From positions 1-12,403 of the forward strand of contig CAIXXI010000472.1 in NCBI GenBank assembly GCA_903923345.1: a stretch of 12,403 bases of DNA, written 5' to 3'. Of this stretch, positions 1 to 6,214 are shown one piece after another. This DNA is from an uncultured Burkholderiales bacterium. Lineage in GTDB: Bacteria; Pseudomonadota; Gammaproteobacteria; Burkholderiales; Burkholderiaceae_E. Made by a program: the position numbers and the translations under genes. Positions within the stretch are counted from its first letter, which is position 1. Every line of letters begins with the position of its first letter. The notes beneath the pieces were generated by a model. That model was not told the origin of the DNA, made no database searches, and saw only the letters and a program-made list of their open reading frames with translations.

Positions 1-2171
1 ATATCCGGATCCTCGAGATCCGTTCGCTTCGCGGCCCCAACCGTTGGGCATATATGCCCGTACTGGAGGTGCTGATCGATATTGGCGAACTTGAGCAGTA
101 CCCCTCCAACAAGCTCCCCGGCTTCAGCGACCGCCTGCGGAACTGGCTACCGGGCCTGATCGAACACCGCTGCAGCTATGAAGAGCGCGGCGGTTTCCTG
201 CGGCGGCTGGAAGAAGGCACCTGGCCGGGGCACATCCTGGAGCATGTGTCCCTGGAGCTGCAAACCATGGCCGGCCTGCCCTCCGGCTACGGCCGGGCCC
301 GAGAAACCGACACCGAAGGCGTCTACGAGGTGGTGGTTCAGGCGTGGCACGATGAAATCGCGCGTTTCGCCGTCATCGAGGGGCGCGAGCTCATGATGGC
401 GGCCATCGAAGACCGTCCCTACGACGTCGCAAAGACCGCCGCCACGCTGCGTCGCATGGTCGACACACTTTGGCTCGGACCGAGCACCGGTTGCATCGTG
501 GAAGCGGCCGACTACCGGGGCATCCCGTTCATCCGGCTGAACGAGGGCAATCTGGTCCAGTTGGGATACGGCTCCATGCAGCGCCGCATCTGGACCGCTG
601 AAACCACACGCACCAGCGCCATCTCCGAGGGCATCTCCCGAGACAAGGATCTGACCAAACAGCTGCTGGCTCCGGTTGGCGTTCCAGTGCCCGAGGGTGA
701 ATTCGTGCGCAGCGCCGCCGAGGCACGTGATGCAGCAGAAGCAATCGGCTACCCCGTGGTGGTCAAGCCGTATGACGGCAACCATGGGCGCGGTGTGTTC
801 ACCAACCTGCTCAGTGGTGATGAAGTCGAGTCAGCCTACGCAGCAGCCCTGGAGCAGGGCAGCGGCGTCATCGTCGAGCGCTTCATCCAAGGATACGAAC
901 ATCGCCTTCTGGTTGTGGCCGGAAAACTGGTCGCAGCCGCACGGGGCGATCTGGCTTTTGTCACAGGAGACGGCGTTCAATCCGTCCAGGAACTGATCGA
1001 CACACAGCTCAACGACAGCCCGAGCCGCGGCTCGAACGAGGATGCCCCGTTGAATCTGGTGCGGCTCGACTCAGCTGCCCGCCTTGAACTCGCCCGACTG
1101 GGACTGGACGCCGATTCGATCTTGTCCGACGGACAACGGGTTCTGATTCAACGCAACGGCAACGTCGCAATCGACTGTACCGATGAAGTTCATCCGTCGA
1201 CAGCCGAGCTGGTGTCGCTGGCGGCTCGAACCGTTGGCCTGGACATCGCCGGCATCGATCTGGTCGCTCAGGACATTTCCCGCCCTCTGGCCGAACAGGG
1301 CGGCGCGATCGTCGAGGTCAACGCTGGCCCGGGACTGCTGATGCACCTTCGCCCCGCCGAGGGCAAGCCCCGGCCCGTGGGTCAGGCGATCGTCGACCAT
1401 CTGTTCCCGAGCGCAGAGACGGGCCGGATTCCCATCGTCGGGATCACCGGCAGCCACGGTACCGCCGAGGTCTCGCGCCTGATCACGCACCTGATGCGCA
1501 GCTCTGGGCGCAGGGTGGGCAGTGCGACGGCCAACGGTCTGGTCGCTGACACCCGTGTCGTGCATTCAGGCCCCTCAGCCGACTGGGATTCAGCGCACAA
1601 GGTTTTGCTGAATCGTTCGATCGATCTGGCGGTCATCGAGAACGGTGCTCGCCAGATCGCCCAGGACGGTCTGGCCTACGACCGCTGCCTGGTCGGAGTC
1701 GTCACCGGCCTCGACCCGAATGCGCTGCTTGCCGACCTTCGAATCGACACCACGAAGCGTCTGTTTGGCGTCTTGCGCACACAGGTCGATGTGGTGCTCC
1801 GAGAGGGCGCCTCGATCCTCAATGCGGACGACCCTCAGGTCGTCGAGATGGCCGAGCTGTCAGACGGACAGGTGATCTTTTACGGCCGCGATCCGTCCAA
1901 CCCTGCGCTGATCGACCACCTCGGGCATGGCCGACGCGCCGTTTTTTCCCGGGGTCGAGACATCGTCCTGGCCATCGGTCGGGATGAGGCCATCCTGGAT
2001 TCGCTGCTGGATGGGGTCGAGGCAGACGCGGTATTGCCGGCGGTCGCAGTGGCCTGGTCGCTGGGCTTCACCCCAGAACTCATCCGGGCCGGCATCGCAT
2101 CACTTGATTCCGTGAACCGTGTAGCACGACGCACCCGCGTTGAGCCGGCATTGGTTGAATCGACGCTCTGA
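1..2171 (+). CDS. cphA': Cyanophycin synthetase-like paralogue CphA' (5' end outside window)
   Basis: Shortened cytoplasmic cyanophycin synthetase paralogue. The ATG at 54 is not the true start: codons 3-53 read in frame IRILEIRSLRGPNRWAY, the conserved N-terminus of the family, so the start lies a few codons before the window. Numbering from 54: the N domain covers about residues 1-180 and contains H60-I-L-E63-H64 (231-245). The ATP-grasp domain has K238 with D-G-N-H-G-R-G and E421-V-N near its end; in the family it activates the backbone carboxylate and adds aspartate, or Asp-Arg dipeptides in the CphA2 type. The Mur-ligase-like domain starts near 460, but its P-loop reads T-G-S-H-G-T-A-E (1446-1469), with the ATP-binding Lys gone. 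The protein stops at residue 705, so the C-terminal lobe of CphA (about 140 residues) is missing. It resembles CphA2, or the CphA' found beside cphA in Burkholderiales. The stop is 47 bp before cphA, so co-transcription is likely. Family assignment is sure; the exact reaction is inferred. Confidence 0.93.
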   Translation, partial: IRILEIRSLRGPNRWAYMPVLEVLIDIGELEQYPSNKLPGFSDRLRNWLPGLIEHRCSYEERGGFLRRLEEGTWPGHILEHVSLELQTMAGLPSGYGRARETDTEGVYEVVVQAWHDEIARFAVIEGRELMMAAIEDRPYDVAKTAATLRRMVDTLWLGPSTGCIVEAADYRGIPFIRLNEGNLVQLGYGSMQRRIWTAETTRTSAISEGISRDKDLTKQLLAPVGVPVPEGEFVRSAAEARDAAEAIGYPVVVKPYDGNHGRGVFTNLLSGDEVESAYAAALEQGSGVIVERFIQGYEHRLLVVAGKLVAAARGDLAFVTGDGVQSVQELIDTQLNDSPSRGSNEDAPLNLVRLDSAARLELARLGLDADSILSDGQRVLIQRNGNVAIDCTDEVHPSTAELVSLAARTVGLDIAGIDLVAQDISRPLAEQGGAIVEVNAGPGLLMHLRPAEGKPRPVGQAIVDHLFPSAETGRIPIVGITGSHGTAEVSRLITHLMRSSGRRVGSATANGLVADTRVVHSGPSADWDSAHKVLLNRSIDLAVIENGARQIAQDGLAYDRCLVGVVTGLDPNALLADLRIDTTKRLFGVLRTQVDVVLREGASILNADDPQVVEMAELSDGQVIFYGRDPSNPALIDHLGHGRRAVFSRGRDIVLAIGRDEAILDSLLDGVEADAVLPAVAVAWSLGFTPELIRAGIASLDSVNRVARRTRVEPALVESTL

Positions 2172-2178
2172 CGCACTG

Positions 2179-2200
2179 CGGGTCGGTTGAAGCCGACCCG
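2179..2200 (+). repeat. Perfect 8-bp hairpin between cphA' and cphA
   Basis: CGGGTCGG (2179-2186) pairs perfectly with CCGACCCG (2193-2200) around the loop TTGAAG. It lies 7 bp after the cphA' stop and 10 bp before the GAGG ribosome binding site of cphA. No T-run follows, so it is not a standard intrinsic terminator. It could act as an mRNA-processing or stability element that sets the ratio of the two proteins, which is inference. Confidence 0.6.
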
Positions 2201-2218
2201 AATCCTGCACGAGGCACA

Positions 2219-4786
2219 ATGGACATCACACGCATCCGCGCACTGCGCGGCCCGAACCTATGGAGCCGGCACACCGCGATCGAGGCGGTTGTCGAATGCA
2301 GCCCATCGGAGCGCGACATCACCGGCCTCCCCGGCTTCGAATCCGCCCTGCGTGATCGATTTCCCGACCTCGGCGCCTTGCCAACCGCCTCGACCGAGCC
2401 CGTGTCGCTCGCGTCCGTGCTGGCTCGAGTCGCCCTGCGGCTGCAGACACAGGCTGGCTGCAACGTGCTGTTCGCGGGTTCAATCCCGACTGCGCAGCCC
2501 GGGGTGAGTCGAGTCGTAGTCGAGTACACACAGGAAGGTGTCGGCCGACTGGCACTCCAAGACGCACAGGCACTGTGCAATTCGGCGCTCACGAAGACAC
2601 CCTTCGATATCGACGCGAGCCTGGCACGGCTGCGGGAACTGGACGAAGAGGTGCGACTGGGGCCGAGCACCGGCTCGATTGTGCATGCCGCGGTAGCCCG
2701 CGGCATTCCGTATCGGCGGCTGACTCAGGGCAGCCTCGTCCAGTTCGGATGGGGTGTGAATCAGCGACGCATTCAGGCAGCTGAGATCGACAGCACCAGC
2801 GCAATCGCCGAGTCGATCGCCCAGGACAAGGAACTGAGCAAACGGCTGCTCGATGCGATTGGTGTGCCCGTTCCGAAGGGACGTGCAGTCACCGAACTCG
2901 ACGAGGCCATCGATGTCATGGCATCGCTGGGCGGACCGGTCGTGGTCAAGCCTCGCGATGGCAACCAGGGCAAAGGCGTGACCGTCAATGTTCAGACACG
3001 CGCTGAACTTGAAGCTGCCTGGGCTTCTGCGACCCTGATCAGCGACGACATCATCGTGGAACGTTATATCCCGGGTGACGATTACCGCTTGCTCGTCGTC
3101 GACCGCAAGCTGATTGCAGCCGCTCGGCGCGACCCACCGCAAGTCATCGGCGACGGGCAGCACACGGTCAGACAGCTGGTCGACATCGTCAACGGCGACC
3201 CACGCCGCGGTGACGGCCATGCCACACCGCTCACCCGCATTCGCTTCGATGCGATTGCGCTGGCGCGGCTTGAGGCGCAAAGGCTGAACGCCGATTCCGT
3301 GCCAGAGCAGGGCCGCAAAGTGGTGTTGCGCAACAATGCCAACCTGAGCACGGGCGGAACCGCGACAGATGTGACCGATGACGTCCATCCCGAAGTGGCT
3401 GCGCGCGCGGTCGAGGCGGCACAGATGGTGGGGCTCGATGTCTGCGGCGTGGACATCGTCTGCCAGACCGTCACGAAGCCCCTCGAAGAGCAAAGTGGCG
3501 CAATCGTTGAGGTCAATGCCGCGCCAGGGCTGCGCATGCATCTGGCACCCTCCTATGGCAAGCCGCGGCCGCTGGGCGAAGCCATCATCGATACCCTGTA
3601 CCCGGGCGGCGAAGACGGCAGAATCCCGACGGTCGCCGTCACCGGCACCAACGGCAAGACCACCACGGTCCGACTGATCGCCCACCTGCTGTCGAAAGCA
3701 GGCATGCGGGTCGGCATGACCAATACCGATGGCGTCTTCGTCAATGGCAAGCAGACTGACTCGGGGGATTGCAGTGGCCCCAAGAGTGCGCGCAGCGTGC
3801 TGATGCATCCGGACGCCGAGGCGGCCGTGTTTGAAACCGCCCGCGGCGGCATGTTGCGAGAAGGCCTGGGATTTGACCGATGCTCAGTGGGCGTTGTGAC
3901 CAACATCGGTCTGGGCGATCACCTCGGGTTGAACTTCGTCGAGTCGGCCGAGGATGTTGCCGCGATCAAGCGGATCGTCATTCAGAACGTGGCGCCCGAC
4001 GGCGTGGCCGTCCTGAATGCGGCTGACCCACTGTGCGCGGCGATGGCCGAACACAGTCCGGGTGCGGTCACGTTCTTTGCCCGGAGTCCCGATGAGCCGG
4101 TGCTGGCCGCCCATCGGGCGCTGGGCCGACGCGTGGTGTTCGTCGAAGGCGGTGATGTGGTGGCCGCACAGCGCACTCGGGAATGGCGATTCCCGTTGGC
4201 CGCGATCCCTCTGACCCGCGCAGGGGAACTGCCCTTTCAGGTTGAGAACGTCATGGCAGCGCTTGCTGCAGTGTGGGCGCTCGGGCTGGACTGGGAGACG
4301 GTGCGGGCCGGTTTGTCGAGCTTTGTGAGTGACGCCGCAACCGCGCCGGGCCGTTTCAATGTGTTCGAGTGGCGTGGCGCCACGATCGTTGCCGACTACG
4401 GGCATAACCCGGATGCCATCCAGGCACTGGTCGATGCGGTCGAGGCCCTGCCTGCGAAGCGTCGCAGCGTGGTCATCAGCGGGGCGGGCGATCGGCGCGA
4501 CGAAGACATTCGTCGGCAAACAGAAATCCTCGGGGAAGCCTTCGACGAAGCGATCCTGTATCAGGACGCGGCGCAGCGCGGCCGGGCCGACGGTGAGGTC
4601 ATCGAGTTACTGCGACAAGGCCTTTCGGGTGCGAGTCGCACTCAACGCATCGACGCGATTCAAGGCGAATTCATCGCCATCGACCTGGCGCTGGACCGAC
4701 TGCAATCAGGGGACCTGTGCCTGATCCTGGTCGACCAGGTGCAAGAAGCGCTCGATCACATCGCCCGTCGCATCGCACACGCCTGA
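2219..4786 (+). CDS. cphA: Cyanophycin synthetase
   Basis: Full-length, 855-residue cyanophycin synthetase. It builds multi-L-arginyl-poly-L-aspartate from Asp and Arg with two ATP per dipeptide unit, as cytoplasmic storage granules. The N domain (about 1-165) starts with the family's L-R-G-P-N-L-W. The ATP-grasp domain (about 166-465) shows K244-P-R-D-G-N-Q-G-K-G and E431-V-N-A-A-P-G; it adds Asp to the backbone. The Mur-ligase-like domain (about 470-855) has an intact P-loop G476-T-N-G-K480-T-T-T (3644-3667), the E-T-A-R-G-G-M-L stretch and D726-Y-G-H-N-P-D in the C-terminal lobe; it adds Arg to the Asp side chain. Unlike CphA', the H-x-x-E-H site of the N domain is replaced by S66-V-L-A-R70. 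The start is supported by GAGG 4 bp upstream and by the alignment of the N-terminus with CphA'. No cyanophycinase or isoaspartyl dipeptidase gene is in the window, so degradation must be encoded elsewhere. Confidence 0.97.
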   Translation: MDITRIRALRGPNLWSRHTAIEAVVECSPSERDITGLPGFESALRDRFPDLGALPTASTEPVSLASVLARVALRLQTQAGCNVLFAGSIPTAQPGVSRVVVEYTQEGVGRLALQDAQALCNSALTKTPFDIDASLARLRELDEEVRLGPSTGSIVHAAVARGIPYRRLTQGSLVQFGWGVNQRRIQAAEIDSTSAIAESIAQDKELSKRLLDAIGVPVPKGRAVTELDEAIDVMASLGGPVVVKPRDGNQGKGVTVNVQTRAELEAAWASATLISDDIIVERYIPGDDYRLLVVDRKLIAAARRDPPQVIGDGQHTVRQLVDIVNGDPRRGDGHATPLTRIRFDAIALARLEAQRLNADSVPEQGRKVVLRNNANLSTGGTATDVTDDVHPEVAARAVEAAQMVGLDVCGVDIVCQTVTKPLEEQSGAIVEVNAAPGLRMHLAPSYGKPRPLGEAIIDTLYPGGEDGRIPTVAVTGTNGKTTTVRLIAHLLSKAGMRVGMTNTDGVFVNGKQTDSGDCSGPKSARSVLMHPDAEAAVFETARGGMLREGLGFDRCSVGVVTNIGLGDHLGLNFVESAEDVAAIKRIVIQNVAPDGVAVLNAADPLCAAMAEHSPGAVTFFARSPDEPVLAAHRALGRRVVFVEGGDVVAAQRTREWRFPLAAIPLTRAGELPFQVENVMAALAAVWALGLDWETVRAGLSSFVSDAATAPGRFNVFEWRGATIVADYGHNPDAIQALVDAVEALPAKRRSVVISGAGDRRDEDIRRQTEILGEAFDEAILYQDAAQRGRADGEVIELLRQGLSGASRTQRIDAIQGEFIAIDLALDRLQSGDLCLILVDQVQEALDHIARRIAHA

Positions 4787-4806
4787 GTACACCTGAGGTA
4801 AGCCCG

Positions 4807-4840
4807 GACGGGCATCAGGCCGGATCGGCCTGAGCCCGTC
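4807..4840 (+). terminator. Strong hairpin after cphA, possible terminator
   Basis: GACGGGC (4807-4813) pairs with GCCCGTC (4834-4840), and TCAGGCCG (4815-4822) pairs with CGGCCTGA (4826-4833), with the loop GAT. This gives a 15-bp stem with a single bulged A at 4814. It begins 20 bp after the cphA stop. No T-run follows on the + strand, so termination would be inefficient or Rho-assisted; it may also protect the cphA mRNA 3' end. Confidence 0.6.
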
Positions 4841-4890
4841 GCAATGCGTGCGCTTGCAGGCTCGGTCTCTGATCCGAGATCCCCTGAGCA

Positions 4891-4904
4891 TTGACCCCAC
4901 TCAA
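4891..4904 (+). promoter_or_regulatory. FNR/ANR-type operator upstream of the BON-hsp20 operon
   Basis: The sequence TTGACCCCACTCAA has the form TTGA-N6-TCAA, the invariant core of FNR-family sites (consensus TTGAT-N4-ATCAA). Both half-site cores are exact; the flanking T/A pair is C and C instead. It lies in the gene-free 244 bp between cphA and the BON gene. Its centre (4897.5) would be at about -40.5 relative to a start site 7 bp downstream of the candidate -10 element, within 1 bp of the class II activator position (-41.5). A Crp/Fnr protein with the matching E-x-x-S-R helix is encoded at 8592-9464. The site is seen; binding is inferred. Confidence 0.55.
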
Positions 4905-4925
4905 TCGGGTTGACACCGGCTGTCA

Positions 4926-4931
4926 GACGAT
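4926..4931 (+). promoter_or_regulatory. Candidate -10 element of the BON-hsp20 promoter
   Basis: GACGAT matches TATAAT at 3 of 6 positions, including the important A2 and T6. It is chosen because of its distance from the FNR-type site, as expected for an activator-dependent promoter with a poor -10. It would give a start site near 4938 and a 5' leader of about 90 nt before the BON gene. This is a weak call on sequence alone. Confidence 0.25.
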
Positions 4932-5030
4932 CGGCCCACGGCTTGCTGGCGCTTGCAGCGAAGCCACTTCACTCATCTGTGCGCCCGCGCACCGATCGAG
5001 CCAATGAGTCGAAAACCGAAAGGACAGCAC

Positions 5031-5684
5031 ATGAAAACCGATGTTCAACTGAAGCACGACGTGGTTGCCGAACTCGACTGGGAGCGAGCCATCAATGCAA
5101 CCAATGTGGGGGTGGCCGTCAAGGATGGGGTCGTCACCTTGAGCGGTCACATCGACACCTATGCCGAAAAAGACGCGATCGAACGGGCAGTGCAGCGCGT
5201 CGAAGGCGTCAGGGCTCTGGCTGTCGAACTCGACGTCAAGCTGGCGCCCGGTCACCAGCGCAGCGACTCCGAAATCGCGGCAGCCGCCGAGTCCTCATTC
5301 AACTGGCATGCCCTGGTACCCGCAGACCGGATCAAGGTCCGCGTCGAAAAGGGCTGGGTCACGTTGTCGGGTGAACTCGACTGGGATTACCAGCGGCGCA
5401 ATGCCGAAAGCGCTGTGCGTGCGTTGATGGGCGTCGTGGGCGTGAGCAACACAATTGCGATCAAAGCGCAAAGCGCACCCGCCAATGTCGTGGGCCGAAT
5501 CCGTGAAGCACTCACCCGCCGCGCCGAGCGTGAGGCCCGCAATGTCGAAGCGGTGGTCAGCGGCTCGGCCGTCACCCTGCGCGGCACGGTACACACCTGG
5601 GCTGATCGGACCGCCTGCGAAGGCGCAGCCTGGTCTGCACAAGGGATCACGAAAGTGGTCAACGAACTGACCGTCGCAAGTTGA
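5031..5684 (+). CDS. Triple BON-domain stress protein
   Basis: A 217-residue protein made of three consecutive BON domains of about 65-70 residues each (about 1-70, 75-147 and 150-217). Each shows the pattern V-x-V-x-x-G-x-V-T-L-x-G followed by a helix and a return strand: G-V-V-T-L-S-G, G-W-V-T-L-S-G and S-A-V-T-L-R-G. BON domains are thought to bind membranes or phospholipids and occur in OsmY-like stress proteins. No signal peptide is visible (start M-K-T-D-V-Q-L-K), so a cytoplasmic or membrane-surface location is likely, unlike periplasmic OsmY. The start at 5031 has AAAGGA 6 bp upstream; an in-frame ATG at 4953 would add 26 residues with no such support. It is followed after 41 bp by hsp20 and probably shares its promoter and FNR-type site. 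The domain call is solid; the molecular role is not known from sequence. Confidence 0.88.
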   Translation: MKTDVQLKHDVVAELDWERAINATNVGVAVKDGVVTLSGHIDTYAEKDAIERAVQRVEGVRALAVELDVKLAPGHQRSDSEIAAAAESSFNWHALVPADRIKVRVEKGWVTLSGELDWDYQRRNAESAVRALMGVVGVSNTIAIKAQSAPANVVGRIREALTRRAEREARNVEAVVSGSAVTLRGTVHTWADRTACEGAAWSAQGITKVVNELTVAS

Positions 5685-5725
5685 GCGCAGTGCCATCTCG
5701 ACTGACTTGATCAAGGAACCCTGCC

Positions 5726-6151
5726 ATGAACGAACTGCTTCCCGTGGACCCCTACCTCATGAACCCGATCGAAGACACCTTGCGCGGCATGATGCGACCC
5801 TGGCGCATGGATCTTGCAGAACGCGCACCGACTATCCGGGTCGAACTGAGCGAGACCGACACCGCCTATCAGCTCAGAGCCGATATTCCTGGCGTTCGAA
5901 AAGAAGATATCGATGTGCGCATCGAGGGCAATCAGCTGAGCATCAGCACGGAAATCAAGAAAGAGCGCGAAGACAAGCGCAATGGGCGCATGCTCAGAAG
6001 TGAGCGGCTGTATGGCTTTGCCAGCCGCAGCTTCACGCTGGGCAGCGTACTGGATGAAGCCAAGGCCGAAGCAAAGTACGACAACGGCGTGCTTGAGTTG
6101 ACCATTCCCAAGAAGGGCGGTGCATCAGCCCGCAAACTGTCAATTCACTGA
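5726..6151 (+). CDS. Small heat shock protein, Hsp20/alpha-crystallin family
   Basis: A 141-residue cytoplasmic holdase chaperone that would keep unfolding proteins soluble for refolding or proteolysis. A short N-terminal arm (about 1-35) is followed by the alpha-crystallin domain (about 36-130), with A-D-I-P-G-V-R-K-E-D-I at 52-62 and the hallmark A-K-Y-D-N-G-V-L-E-L-T-I-P-K-K at 116-130. The C-terminus (R-K-L-S-I-H) carries an L-x-I pair resembling the I-x-I/V motif that joins dimers into oligomers. The start is supported by AAGGA (5713-5717) 8 bp upstream. It is the second gene of the BON operon and faces lon on the opposite strand, so a holdase and a protease sit side by side. It resembles the Hsp20 genes of low-oxygen and stress loci in Burkholderiales; that comparison is from memory. 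Confidence 0.95.
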   Translation: MNELLPVDPYLMNPIEDTLRGMMRPWRMDLAERAPTIRVELSETDTAYQLRADIPGVRKEDIDVRIEGNQLSISTEIKKEREDKRNGRMLRSERLYGFASRSFTLGSVLDEAKAEAKYDNGVLELTIPKKGGASARKLSIH

Positions 6152-6159
6152 GTGACCAC

Positions 6160-6192
6160 ACGCCCCTGCGAGCCACATGGCCGCAGGGGCGT
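6160..6192. terminator. Hairpin between convergent hsp20 and lon, likely bidirectional terminator
   Basis: ACGCCCCTGCG (6160-6170) pairs with CGCAGGGGCGT (6182-6192). The stem continues with GCC (6172-6174) and GGC (6179-6181) around the loop ACAT, leaving one bulged A at 6171. It lies in the 63-bp gap between the two converging stop codons. T-runs are absent on both sides (only TT on the + strand), but position and stem strength favour transcription termination for both genes. Confidence 0.7.
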
Positions 6193-6214
6193 TCCAGTGC
6201 AGCGCACCGCTGCC

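Noticed and set aside
54..56. ATG at 54 as the start of CphA'
   Set aside because: Codons 3-53 are open and encode the conserved N-terminal I-R-S-L-R-G-P-N-R-W, so the gene begins before the window.
2480..3808. 442-residue open frame on the - strand inside cphA
   Set aside because: It is antisense to a clearly conserved gene, has a His/Asp/Cys-rich shadow composition, and shows no recognisable domain.
4910..4938. TTGACA at 4910 as the -35 of a sigma70 promoter
   Set aside because: At 17-bp spacing the -10 would be GGCCCA, which has no resemblance to TATAAT; the FNR-site arrangement fits better.
4953..5030. Upstream ATG for the BON protein
   Set aside because: The added 26 residues have no BON-like or signal sequence, and the AAAGGA site serves the ATG at 5031.
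5706..5715. Palindrome CTTGATCAAG before hsp20 as an FNR site
   Set aside because: The two half-sites abut without the 4-bp spacer needed, and it overlaps the hsp20 ribosome binding site; probably chance.
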